Made by a program: the position numbers and the translations under genes. Source: Artocarpus heterophyllus (Eukaryota > Streptophyta > Magnoliopsida > Rosales > Moraceae). Taken from it: DNA of 64,000 nucleotides. Below, in pieces: positions 10,960 through 23,535 of this stretch (the stretch's first letter is position 1; each line of letters opens with the position of its first letter). The stretch is taken from contig CM046354.1 of NCBI GenBank assembly GCA_025403435.1, forward strand, positions 24,772,728-24,836,727. Reading direction: 5' to 3'. Below the pieces are notes generated by a model. It saw only the letters and a list, made by a program, of their open reading frames with translations. It was not told the origin of the DNA and searched no databases.

Positions 10960-13900
10960 ATGTCTAAAAATGCTTTATCTTCGATACTTGACAAAAACCT
11001 ATTAACCGGAGAGAATTATAATGATTAGAAATGGAACCTGAATATCATCCTCTCCTTTGAGAAACTAAAATTTATGCTGACAACCCCTTGCCCTCTCGAG
11101 CCTACAAGATATTCCAGTAATGAGCAATTCCAAGTGCACGATCGTTGGAAAGATGTAAGTGATTAGGCCTGTTGCTATGTTATGGCTAGCATGAATAACG
11201 TGCTGCAGGCTCAACATCAAGATTATGAGACTACGAAGGAGATCTTGGATAATCTTGAAGATATGTTTGGAGGCCAGGCCATAACAAAGCGGCAAGGGGC
11301 GCTTTGGAAACTTCTTAACTGTAAGCAGAGGCCAGGGACATCTGTAAAGGAGCACATGATGTTGGTCACGGGTTACCTCGCTGAGGCTCAAACCAATGAA
11401 GTGGACATCGATGCTGAAACTCAGATGACTATGGTCTTTGAGACTCTGTCAAAGGAATTTATTTTGTTTAGAGCTATATTTAATTTAAGCAATAGATGAA
11501 ATATGACCTTGACAGAATTAATGAAACAGTTACAGGAGTTTGAACTGTTGATCAAGGAGTCTCCTGCAGGTGGAGAGGCCAATATAGTAGCTGCTTCTGG
11601 TTTCAATCTCAATTCTGGGAATGGAAAGAAACAACGGGCCAAGAACGGGAAGTCTTCTATTCCTGCTAGCACCAAGAGCAAGAAAAAGAAGAAGAAGAAC
11701 CCGAAGAAGCTTAAGTGCTTCTTCTGCGGGAAGGTCGGGCACATAAAGAAGCATTGCAAGGACTTCCTTTCCAAAGCAGGTAGGTGTGATCTTCTGTATT
11801 TAGAAACTTGTTTGGTTAAGGAATCCAATGACATTTGGGTCATAGATTCTAGTGCAACTAATCATGTTTGTGTTTCTCTGTAGGGGTTTAAAGAAACGAG
11901 AAGTTTGCTAAATGAAGACTTCACGCTTCGGATGGGCGATGGATTCTTGGTCTTAGTGGAAGCAGTGGGAGATGTCCATCTTTACTTTGATAATTAGAGG
12001 AATTTAATTTTGCAAGATTGTTTTTATGTTCCTAAATTTAAAAGGAATTTAATATCTATAGCTTGTTTATTTAAAGACTCCTATTTGGTTTCTTTTAATG
12101 ATAAAGTGGTGATTCGTAAAAACAAATCTTTTATCTGTTCTGGATGGATGTAAAATAATCTATATTTTATTAAACCTAAGATGGACTTACTGCTTAATGT
12201 TGAGATAAATGATAATAACTCTAAAAGACTTAAAACTTCTCACTCTAATAAAACTTATCTTTAGCGTTTGCACCTTGGTCATATTAACCTAAATAGGATT
12301 TAAAGGTTGGTAAGGGATGGACCTTTAAGTCAGTTAAAGGTAAAATCTATACCTCAACGTGAATCTTGTTTGAAGGATAAAATGACCAAAAGACCATACA
12401 GGTCTAAGGGCAATAGGGCCGAAGGGGTTCTAGAACTTGTGCATAGTAATGTTTGGGGACCAATGAACATTCGGGCACGAGGAAGGTGTGAGTACTTCGT
12501 CACTTTTATTGACAATTACTCAAGATATGGGTATGTGTACCTAATGCACCACAAAAGTGAAACTTTTGACAAGTTTAGGGAGTTTCGGGCTGAAGTGGAA
12601 AAGCAATTAGGTAGACCTATAAAGGTACTTCGATTAGATCGAGGTGGAGAATACCATTCTGATGAGTTCTTAGGACACTTATTAGAAAATGTGATTTTAT
12701 CCCATTTGACTGCACCGGGCCCTCCGCAGCAGAATGGCATAGCGGAGAGAAGGAATAGGACTTTATTAGACATGATAAGGTCCATGATGAGTTATTCATC
12801 ATTACCTTTGTCCTTTTGGGGATATGCACTACAAACCGCATGTTTTCTTTTGAACAATGTGCCTCCAAAATCGGTCCTTAACACTCCTCACGAGTTGTGG
12901 ACGGGCAGGAAGACATCCTTAAACAATATTCACATATGGGGATGTTTGGCTCATGTCCTGTTTAAGGATACGAATAAGGTGGAAGCACGTTCAGAAGATT
13001 ACGTGTTTGTAGGATATCCAAAAGGGACTAAAGGGGGTTATTTCTATAACCCAAAGGAAAATAAAGTCGTGGTTTCAACTAATGCAACTTTCCTTGAGGA
13101 GGGTTACATGGACAACTTTAAGCCTCGAAGCAAAGTGGTGCTTGAGGAGTTAAGGAGTGATCCGATCACTCTGGAGGTTCTAAATGAAACCATTCCGATC
13201 ACTGTAGAAAAACCAAATGAACCTGAGCAACAACCTAAGGGGCTTCAGCATAGTGGGAGGATCGGGCGTCAACCTGAGAGGTATATGTTTAATGGGAAAG
13301 TCTTCTTGGCTGAACCGAATGAACATGATAGGGATCCTTATACTTACGCAGAGGCTATGGAGGATGTTGATTCAAAACTGTGGACAGAGGCCATGAACAC
13401 TGAGATGACGTCTATGGAGACTAATCGGGTTTGGGAGCTTATGGATCTTCCCAAAGGGGTAAAACCCATAGGGTGTAGGTGGATCTACAAGAGGAAAAGA
13501 AGAGTGGATGGAAAGGTCGAAACCTTTAAGGCTAGACTGGTAGCTAAGGGTTATACGCAAAAGGAAGGAATCGATTATAAGGAAACCTTTTTGCATGTAG
13601 CCATGCTCAAGTCCATCCGGATTCTCTTATCCATAGCTGCCGCTCTCGACTATGAGATTTGGCAGATGGATGTCAAGACGGCTTTTTTAAATGGCTATCT
13701 TGATGAGTCCATTTATATGGAACAACCAGATGGATTCAAGTTCAAGGGTCAAGAAGGTAAGGTTTGTAAGGTGCTAAAGTCAATTTATGGACTTAAGTAG
13801 GCTTCTCGTTCTTGGAACATAAGATTTGATCAAGTGATCAAGACTTATGAGTTCTCACAAAATGTGGATGAGTTATGTGTTTACAAACACATTAAAGATA

Positions 13901-14889
13901 GGAAGGTGGCTTTTCTACTACTCTATGTAGATGACATTTTGCTAATTGGCAATGACGTTGGGGCATTGTCATCAGCCAAATTATGGTTGACCAAGCAGTT
14001 TGACATGAAAGACTTAGGTGAGGCTAATTTTGTTCTTGGTATCTAGATCTTTCAAGATAGGAAGAATAAAATGATAGCTTTGTCCCAGGCCGACTATATA
14101 GATAAAATTCTCAAGAGGTTTGCAATGTAGGATTCCAAGAAAGGTGGGCAACCATCTAGGTCTGGAATTACTCTTTTAAAGAAAGACTCCCCAAAATCTG
14201 ATGAAGAAAGAGAATACATGAAGAAGGTACCTTATGCTTCAGTAGTGGGTAGTCTCATGTATGCCATGCTTTGCACAAGATCGGATATTTGTTATGTGGT
14301 CAGGATTGTAAGTCGATTTCAGGCGGATCCAGGACCGAACCATTGGGTTGCAGAAAAACATATTTTCAAGTTCCTAAGAAGGACTCAAGGGTATATGCTT
14401 GTATATTCGGGTGAGGACTTGAGTCCTCTTGGATATATAGACTAAGATTTTCAATCCTGTCTGGATTCTAGGAGATTGACTTCAGGTTTTGTGTTTATTC
14501 TAGGCTGCGATGCCATTAGTTGGAGAAGTATGAAGCAAGATTGCAATTCAGATTTAATGATGGAGGCCGAGTATGTGGCAGCTAGTGATGCTTCAAAAGA
14601 AGCAGTGTGGCTCCGCAAGTTCCTTGGGGATCTTGAGGTAGTTTCTGGTATGGATAGGGCGGTATCACTGTACTGTGATAACAGTGTGGCTGTAGCTAAT
14701 GCCAAGGAACCAAGATTTCACAAGAAGAGTAAGCATATTGATCGAAAGTATCATGTGATAAAGGGTTTCGTTGAGGGCGGGCATGTCATGGTGTGCAAGA
14801 TCATGTCAGAGGATAATTTAGCTGATCCATTTACGAAGACACTTACTGGGAGAGTCTTCGAGAGGCATGTGGAAGCTATAGGGATGTGA
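10960..14889 (+). pseudogene. Copia-A gag-pol, one frame with 12 nonsense codons
   Basis: From the ATG at 10,960 to the natural stop at 14,887-14,889 a single reading frame encodes a Ty1/Copia polyprotein of about 1,300 codons. Order: gag N-terminus (10,960-11,500); zinc knuckle C-F-F-C-G-K-V-G-H-I-K-K-H-C near 11,718-11,760; protease D-S-S-A near 11,846; pre-integrase zinc region H-L-G-H near 12,275; integrase core (12,440-12,800) with D-N-Y-S-R and a conserved [13 protein letters not shown]; reverse transcriptase (13,370-14,050) with A-R-L-V-A-K-G, D-V-K-T-A-F-L-N-G and Y-V-D-D-I-L-L; and RNase H (14,500-14,800) with C-D-N-S and H-I-D. Twelve in-frame stops interrupt it (11,026; 11,164; 11,497; 11,881; 11,995; 12,151; 12,262; 12,301; 13,798; 14,044; 14,128; 14,443), but there is no net frameshift. 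Confidence 0.93.
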
Positions 14890-14916
14890 GATTTGTCATA
14901 TTTACTCACTTAGAGC

Positions 14917-14927
14917 AAGTGGGAGAT
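14917..14927 (+). other. polypurine tract of Copia-A
   Basis: The AAGTGGGAGAT tract sits directly before the TGTT start of the 3' LTR. It is the usual Copia plus-strand priming site. Confidence 0.85.
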
Positions 14928-16959
14928 TGTTAGACATGTATGCCCTAAGGAGTGAAAATGTAATAAGTTTTTGGAGATATTTTTATCAATAAATAATTTA
15001 TTTATTGTTTATATGCCAAATCTTGTCCTCTTTACATTCATATTGTTGAATGTATGTTAAGTAAACAAATGTCTAAGACTGTCGGTCCAAACCTTTAAGA
15101 ATTAGGTATATGATGGACAGATTATGCGGAAGACACGATTCTTAAGGTGATGGTCTAAATCATAAGATCCACAATCGAGGGAATAAAGTTGGGTGCTTTA
15201 TTCATGTAAAGATTGTTATGTTGTCTATATCCCTATTGGGAGATGGTTTGTCTTGACCATCGGAAGTGAACTCCATGAATAGAAACATTGGCACATTGTC
15301 ATAGGAGACGATGTGTTGGATCGGGACGTAAAATGAATAGATTTGGATTAATAATTCTGTTTCGGTAAATCGATTCACTTTAGACAATCATTTGTATTGT
15401 ATCTTAATCCTGAGATGAATAGTGGACCCATTGTCTTGACTTGTGTCTTTTGATGTACCAAAGGGTGACACCTACATCTTAATAGTGGTATGCATGTCGG
15501 TACGTTGGAGGTATGACTCTTGATAGCGTAGGCCTGTTATTCATAGATATGGAATCCATAGCTCCTCTTTAGGAGTAGTGATATCCTCTTATATGCGTTA
15601 TCCTGTAATTGAAAAACTGGAGCGCTCAACCATTTGGATGCATAGGTGTAACAGAATGGTATACTATCTTTGGATGGTAAGTTTTCTGATGGTGAGATAA
15701 TGGAACGTAAGATAAAAATAATCAGGAAGGTAAGACAAAACTTGTCCTTAAGCTAGTTATGGATAATCCTATGAGGATACGATACATTATGATATGTCAT
15801 GGAGACTTAGCTATACGGGCTTCGTAATTCTATGTAGTTCAAGAGTGCAGCTCCAAGCTTTTAGTAGAGTAGCGTTGGAGTTGATAATTATGAAATGTAT
15901 ATCTGGGATATTGGGTTTTGTAATTATCGGGAGCTTGAACTATATAGGTCCATTTGGTCCCCTTTGCTAGCTCACAACATCATGTAACGATACGGTGTGC
16001 TTTTCCAATAATTGGTGACTTATGTCTGATTTATTAGATTGGTTGAAATTCGAAAGAATTAAATAATTCATGTCTGTTTATTGATTGAATTAATTTTGTG
16101 ATAAAATTAATTCAAGATAAACTTGTTAAATTATTGGGATCGGCTAATTCTTGTCTGTTTATCAGTTGATTTAATTTTGAATAAATTAAATCAAGATAAA
16201 CTTGTAGAATTATTAGGAATTCATTTATTTTCCTAGAGATTATCTAGATAAAATTGTTTTAATTAGATAATTTCTCTATTGGGTTATTTGAATTAAAACT
16301 GAGACTTTATTCTATAGAACCTCGGGTGAAAAATAAAAGATTCGTTGAGATTTTTTTTTCGATAGTTCGGCATGCCGATCCACAAGTTCAGCTTGCCGAT
16401 GGGGGAAGTTCAGCCTACCGATTAGGCAGATCAGCCTGCCGATGCACGAAAAAAAGATTACTCATTTTCACACGGATTTTATCAGATATTGATTCGAATT
16501 TGATTCTGATTCGAATTTTTGAGACCTAATCTGATAAAGACTGACCCTAGACCCAACCTCTATAAATGGGGAGTGAGTCACATAAGTTAATAAGATCAAA
16601 TGAGAGATTAAGAGAGATACTCTGTTGGAAAGAACCTAAAACTCCCTGAGAGCTTTTGTTCACAAATCATAAACACTAGCTTTGGGTTCTCTCAATTGGT
16701 TGGAAGGAGAGTCACCTAGAGGAAGAGCTATACGTATGAGCCCACACTCACTTCAATCATGGATAGAGAATAGCAAAGAAGACTAGTTGGTTGAGGCTCT
16801 TCTAGAACGTTACTTCTCTTCATAGATTGCAGGAGTTCTTTGGCATTCAAAGGTTAGTAAGATTTGGTTAATTTATACATATAGCGTGTCAAACTTGTGT
16901 TTTGGAAAATACTTTGACATAAAATTTTTAAAATTCCGTTGCGTACTATTTTTCCAACA
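14928..16959 (+). repeat. Copia-A 3' LTR
   Basis: A 2,032-bp LTR starting TGTTAGACATG and ending CCAACA, giving TGTT...AACA terminal inverted repeats. It aligns with 1-1,797. The flank at 16,960-16,964 (ATGGT) should match the base pairs before the 5' LTR, which lie outside the window. A TATA-like box is at 16,561-16,568 and a four-unit palindrome array at 16,368-16,441. Confidence 0.94.
16368..16441 (+). repeat. four-unit 21/22-bp palindrome array in Copia-A 3' LTR
   Basis: Degenerate CGGCCTGCCG units start near 16,368, 16,389, 16,411 and 16,432 (spacing 21, 22, 21). Several CG dinucleotides have become CA or TG. The equivalent block in the 5' LTR has three units. Confidence 0.82.
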
Positions 16960-19900
16960 ATGGTACTACATAGCATCACCATTTCGTAAATCCTAATCAT
17001 GCTTAACTTAAAGTGACAAAACAATATAATTTATTATTGCATACATCACATATTGATCTTGACATAATCATAACATAGCATGACTTGGCAAGACATAAAC
17101 ATAACCATTTATAATCATATCATAATATAACAACACATCATAACATAAAACAATGTGGCAAATCACTGATCATGTATTTCATAATTTTTTATGAAAGCAC
17201 ATAAGACAATTTATTTAAAAACTTTTCATACTGCAGGTGAGATTTCTACTTACCTATTTCCTTGTACCAAGTATCTCGGCTTACTTGCAATTCCTTATCC
17301 TCTTTAGAGAAGGATTCTATATATGACATCCATTAAGAATGTGTAAGATAATCTATTTTATGCTATTTTTAATTTTAGCATAATCATAAGAGGTTGATCA
17401 CATTTTTAGGTCATAACTCTTTGATCATAAAATTCACTATTTCTATTACAAGAATTAACTATTTTATTAAATCCTCATGATATTTAAATTTTTCCTTAAT
17501 TGTCATTTGTTCATATCAAGGTTGATAATTAATTAATTTAAAAGCAATTAATTAATTATCTATCATTACTAAATTTATATGACCTTAATCTATCAATTTA
17601 GACATTTCCTAAATTCTTGATTTTTGAATTAAGTTCTAATTTATCCAATTCTTAATTCATTTAATGGGCTCGTAATTGGTTTTAAGCCCATTAAACCTGA
17701 AAATAATTCTATGACATCATATACACTATATAGACGAACTATGACTCGAACGGCCTTTCAAACTATAATGGGCATTGGATCCATGCCTAGCATCGCGTAC
17801 TAAGACACTAATGTGTCAGGTTTTTATGATAGCTGTTTTAGTGTCAAATTGAAAACTATTAAAGTTTATCTTTACAAAATCTTGTCCGTAGAACTCAAAG
17901 ATTCAAATAAAAATTGCCCTATAAAACAATATCTCAAATAAGTAGCCCACTAAATCTCGGGCTTATATTATCTTTCTAAAGCACTATAATTTATTGGTTT
18001 TTTTAAAAAATAAGATTTTATAATCACGCGATCTTAGTTTACAAAAACTGGTACCGAAAGGTACTTTTTCTGTTAGTTTTAGAAAATTAATATGAAATCA
18101 AATGTTAAAGGCATATCTTCTTTTAAAGTTTTTTCTCCATAAAAATTACTTGTTTTTAAATTTGTTTCTTGATTATTTTCGTGTTTGTTTTAAAGTCTCG
18201 GTTACAATTTTTTTGGCATAATTGTTTCCGAGTTAAACTTTGCAAATTTTACCAATTAAAAAATTTTGACCTTTTTTTTTTTGTAAATTCCAATAAAGTC
18301 CAATTTAAATGTAGATTTTCACAAAAGTTTCTTCATGAAAATTCTTTATTTTATTACAAACTAAAACTTTTGTCTTTGAGAAAAATTACAAATTGGTCTC
18401 GAAAAGGTAGATTTTGAAAAAAGTTTCTTCACAAAAGTTGTTCATCTCATCGAAACGTAAAATATTTGTGTGCAACAAAACATGAAATTTAGACTTGAAA
18501 TGGACCAAAAAAGCCATAACAATTCCAGCACCCCTAAAACCATTTTGGCAGTTTTTTACAAACTGGTTAGGGTAATTTTGGGACCGCCTAAGTGTAGTTT
18601 TTGGGTCTGTTTTGGCAGTCCATAAAAACTACTTGGAAAGCCTAGTTAGAGTCAAAACTGTGTTTTTGCATAACCATAGTGTTTTGTTCAAAACGTCGAA
18701 AACTAAAAGCTCTGTGCTTGAAAAAGTTTTTAAAAATGACTCTAAGCCTTCCATTAACACGTTCAAAGATTGTGAAAAATTTCCTACAAACCAAAACTTG
18801 TAAAAACATAATCCTAATATACAAGTACTAACTTTTTACATCCGATACATGCATAAACTAAACTAATCAACACATAAATAATTATTATAAACTATTTCCT
18901 TAACCAATCATCAAATCTCTTATAAAGTTGTAAACTTTGCCTTTAGAAAATTTAAGGAAAAGTTTAGATTTCTTACCCTTGATGACAACTCCTTAGTGAT
19001 TTGATCTAAGGCCACTAGTTCCTCCCTCTTCTTTGCCAACACTCTAAAACACTAACTTTTCAATAAAAATCTAATCTTGGTTTGTCTAGGTAAGTAAAAG
19101 AAGAAGGATTGAAATTTATTCTTTCAAGTTTACTACCAAAGATCAAACTTTCTCCTTCCTCTATTCTGTACTTGTTCTTCTCCTTTTTCTTCTTCTTTGG
19201 TGAGCGACTTTAGGGTGAAATGGAGGAAAGTTTTTGAAGACATGTAGAGAAAAACTTGTTCTTGGGCAAGAGAATGGGAGAAAATTTTCTTAGGGAAAAC
19301 TTGTAGTAGACCCAGTTTTTGGAAGGTGGAGAAACAAAGGAAAAAAATTTTTGTGAGAGTTGAGCTTGATTTGGTTTTGAATGGGAGAGATTAGGAGAAA
19401 AATGGTGAAGAAAATTTTAGAGAACTTCCTTTAGAGTGGTTCGTTTTTGGGAGAGGTTTTGAAGAGAAATAGTGACCAAAATGAGATATTTTTATGGTTC
19501 ACCTATTTATAGACCAATGCTAAGCTAATTGCTCTACCTAACAAATGTTTAATTTAGTTTCTAAATGTCTAAGATAAGTTAAAACTTTGGCTTAGGGGCC
19601 TTAAGTGTGGCACCAATCATAAGAAGGAAAGAGAGAAAAGATTGCATTTAATGTGCTTCATGCCTTGAACCTTACCTAGCCCATGCTTTTATGCTATTCA
19701 TGTCATAACTTTGCTTACTTATCCTATAAGACTTCCTTGATTGAAGGGTTACTATTTGTATCTTTTCTTTCTTGTAAGTTTCTCCTTAAGCAGATAATCC
19801 TTTATACTGTCAGCAATGACTAACTTAGTTGACAAGAAATTTTAGTATATGACAGGTCATCTCCTATTTTTCAAATAAAGTGACACACCAACCATAGTAT

Positions 19901-20935
19901 GAACCGATATTGATATAAGTTCAATCGCATACTCATTTTGACTGGGTTAAGTCTAGAAATTTAGGCTAGGCTTACTAAAAATATGTATTTGACTTTTCAG
20001 TATCTAGACTCAATAATGACATAGTTTTTAACACTGTCACTTTTTGAGTCTAGTGGTATTTGCTGTCGATACACTAATAACACTGTATTGTACTTGAAAA
20101 TTCTTGTAATTTACATTCTCAAGCGACATATGGGTTGAAATTTCTTCTGCCTTAAGTCACTAATAAAATTTGTCAACTAAGTTTTTAAATCACAAAAGTT
20201 AATAAATTTAACTTTAAAATTTACTATAGAATTTTTTGAAATATTTATATTAATTCCATAAATCCTGTAGTCACAAAAATTCATATATGATATTTCTATG
20301 AAAATCCTTGATTTAAATATAAAAACTACATTGCTTAATTCTAAGATTTTATCACCCTGTACTAAAATGGACTTTTACAAAAATAGACTAAGTTCTTAGT
20401 GTTTATAATGTTAATTTCTTGATTTTACTTATAATAAGCTCTTTAAATTAAATAAGAGCTTACTAATTTCGTTTGACTATGTTAAGGTGTCTATTTGTAT
20501 ACCTTTAACTTAGTACTCATACTTAAAAATCTAATCTATTAAATCTAAGGTTCCTTGTTGATAACTCCATTCATCTTTAACTTTAAGATGAAAGGTCTGC
20601 TGATCATAAATAATTTCCTAAACATATCCTTTGGATGCTTAAGGGTATTGAATACTATTGAATTCATTCTAATTATAAAATTGTGGAAATTTAAGTTGAA
20701 TTTCCACGTTAAGTGTTTGGGTTTTTTTTTTGGAAAAAGACCCATAACTTAAATTTTTGAGTTCTATATAACGTAATTAATCTAATGCTCTCTCGTAAGC
20801 ATTTCTTATAATTCTTACCAAAACCTAAACTCATAAGTTCTAAACTTATATTTTCCCTTGAACTCAATGGCGTAATTATGGAAAAATCCTTAATTAATTA
20901 TACTTATTAGTTTCTGAATGTTTTGGGTCCCTACA
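16960..20935 (-). repeat. long Gypsy-type LTR, truncated by Copia-A
   Basis: Read on the minus strand, this begins TGTAGGGACCC at 20,935, in the midst of a Copia coding relic, so the edge is an insertion boundary. A TATA box (TATAAATAG, 19,503-19,511) is followed by a pyrimidine-rich U5-like stretch. The layout and start resemble long LTRs of chromovirus (Del/Tekay-type) Gypsy elements; that lineage is inferred from composition and layout, not from coding sequence. The other end is cut by Copia-A at 16,960. No internal region of this element is in the window, and I find no supported gene on either strand across these 4 kb. Confidence 0.6.
19503..19511 (-). promoter_or_regulatory. TATA box of the truncated Gypsy LTR
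   Basis: TATAAATAG on the minus strand, about 1.4 kb into the LTR, with pyrimidine-rich sequence downstream as expected after a U3/R boundary. Confidence 0.5.
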
Positions 20936-21674
20936 ATTTTAGTGTTAAGCAATGTTTAGGACTAGGTTTGAAAAAATATAAACCATTATTTAGTTTTCTA
21001 GAACATATATTTAAACCATTTATTAAAATAAAAACACTTTCATTATCAAAAGAAACTTTAAACAATTGTTTATTTATCTAGAAAAAGAAATCAAATTTCT
21101 TTTAAATCTAGAAATAAAATAAACATTGTTCAAAACTAAATAATTATTCCTAAATTGAAGTCTAACTTCTTCCACTGCTTTTGCCGACACCCTTGCTCCA
21201 TTGTCCATGACCATCGTGTACTTTCCATCGGCAAGCTCGCGTGAAGAACTAAGACTCTGCAAAGAAGAACAAACGTAATTAGTTACTCTCGAGTCAACTA
21301 CCTAGGTTGAGAACTCATTCTCTACTAAACATATTTCTAGAACAAGTAAATCACATATATTTTCCTTCTTCCTTTTCTTTTAGTTCTTCAAGATACCTTT
21401 TATTGTTTCCATTCCAATGGCCCTTTTGATTGCAGTGGAAAGTCTTTCCTTTAGCATTCTTTTCTGAGGCCTTCCTGTTGGTTCAAAACTGATGGTTGAA
21501 TGTCTCTTGAATAGTTTGAGAGGCATTTAGGGGAGACTTTGGAGGACAATCCTCCATGAGGATAAACTTACAATCGTTGTTAAAGAGCATAAGATTCATA
21601 TTACTTTTCCATTTGGAATAATTCTTCTCAGTTAATTGTTCAAGTGCAAGTAGATTAACAATAGGATTAGACAT
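20936..21674 (-). pseudogene. Copia-B gag/pre-integrase relic
   Basis: On the minus strand, 21,674-21,483 encodes a Copia gag N-terminus (L-T-E-K-N-Y-x-x-W-K-S-N-M, then D-C-P-P). A degenerate zinc knuckle (C-N-Q-K-G-H-W) follows near 21,440-21,410. Then comes the protease/pre-integrase linker (V-M-D-N-G-A-R-V, F-K-R-N-L-I-S) at 21,262-21,074, and the next frame continues with pre-integrase-like sequence to 20,936. Most of gag and the protease active site are deleted. The relic stops exactly where the Gypsy LTR begins, so it is older than that insertion. Confidence 0.8.
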
Positions 21675-23535
21675 ATTGTTGGAAAATAAATAAATGAATA
21701 TTTAATTTGTATGCATAAATATATAAGCAAATAAATATGAGTTTTAGGCATAGTAAATTTGATACATGGATGCACAAGAAAAATACGTAAAAAATGTTTA
21801 CTAATCTAGCCAACGATAATTTGATTTACCATAAAGAATGTATTGCCATAGGGTAAGTTACATTATTAGCAAATCAAATCGAAACATTATCAATTAATAA
21901 ATGTACGCATGTTTTCAACATTAATTAACTACCATTGTTTTGGTGAAGATGCAACTAAAAATTAATTGCATCTTTAAGAATGTAACCTACCGTATTGGAT
22001 TCCAAAGACTTAACTCTAAAGTGCCGTCGTAGTGTAGGTCAAATTAGAAGTATATTTTCGAAATCCTATTGTCAAGAAGAACAACCTTGGATCGACCCAA
22101 ATGGACCTACTCCGTGGGGAGGACGAAATCAATTCTGTCCTAAGGCGCCATTTGAACCTTATGGTGTTATTCTAACAATAGAGACTAGTAAGTTGTATTG
22201 TCATACAACCCTCTTCCACTCATTATTTTACAATAAGTATGTATTTTATTAATATATAAAACTTCTCATGCTTTATAATTTCTTAGTAAAATTAAACAAT
22301 TTAATTCACTAAGGTCAAATAAAATAATTTTAAGCTTCTTATAATTTTAAATTCTTTAAAATTATTGGCTCAAAATAAATAGGGTAAATTATTAAAATTT
22401 AACTCTTAAATTTAATTCACATATTATTACATCTTTACAAATAAAGTTTAATCACATTAAAATTATTATAATGCAAATCAATGTTATAGATAAAACACTT
22501 TTAGTATAATACATGAATGCATATGTATGCATGATATGTGCTAATAAATTGAGTAGGCACTTATCTATCAAATATGGTATGTTACATGCATGGAAATATT
22601 ATGAACATTATCAAACATAACATAAAATAATACGAAATTGGGAATTGAGAGGGGATTTGGCCGGATTCCTCAAATATTTAAAATTACAACCGAATTGAAT
22701 AAATGAATGAGTTAAATTCCTAATCTAATAAATCTTCGTAGCCTTCAATCTTGATCTGGATCTTCTTTTGGTGTTAGAGGACTCGTTGGAGGGATTGAGA
22801 ACATATCCCATTAAGTTTTTTAAAACAAGATGTCAGCAAACTAGGGAGTGTGCTCTAACCGCAGCCTTGCAAAAAGTAGTTATAGCAAGCCCACGGCACT
22901 ACATAGTATAGCCGTGCAATAGTGCTGCCAAACAATGATTGCCTTGTCACAGCCATAGTGTCAAATCACTACTGTCTGCTTGAAGTGGCAAGAGGTCCAT
23001 AGATTTGGGCTGTTGCTAGGCTTTTTTGCCATGATTTAGCATATTAAAAGATGAGAAAATTACATAGAATGCCCCTTAAATGGCACCACTTATTAAAATT
23101 GCCCTTTTCTTATCCACTTTCCAAAACTACCCTTTTTCTTTTTTGTTTTTTATTATTTTAATTTGACATTTACTATTTTGCCAATTCTTTCATCTTGTCA
23201 ATTTAACTCTAAAACAAACCTAGATAGATCAAATCAAAAATTTCTCTCCTCTCTCCTCTCTTTATATCGATTGTTCCATCCTCTCTCTACCTAATCTCCC
23301 TATCTTTCTCTCTCTCTCTCTTCTTTCTTTTCGGTTTGCTTCTAGTCCGATGATGAAGATCTTGACTTTGTCTTAGTTCGATGGTTCCGCCACTATGATC
23401 TTCTTTATCGAACGTAGGAAAAGTTACTTCTTTTTCTCCTTCAGCAAAACTGCTTTGCCCTCGAATCAATGCAATTGTGTGGAGCTCATTCACCGTCCAT
23501 GGAGATCCCACCGTCATGGTTACACTAAATTTGTT
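21675..23535. other. unclassified AT-rich stretch upstream of Copia-B
   Basis: No supported gene. The part next to Copia-B gag (from about 21,678, which starts TGTTGG) may be its LTR, but no primer-binding site separates it from gag, so I do not call it. Interleaved short palindromes occur at 22,893-22,931. A pyrimidine-rich tract lies at 23,240-23,335. Confidence 0.4.
22893..22931. repeat. interleaved short palindromes
   Basis: CACGGC pairs with GCCGTG, and GCACTA with TAGTGC, in an interleaved order within about 35 bp. A related ACAGCCATAGTGT lies about 65 bp further on. It resembles the other palindrome blocks of this window but is too short to establish a period. Confidence 0.4.
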
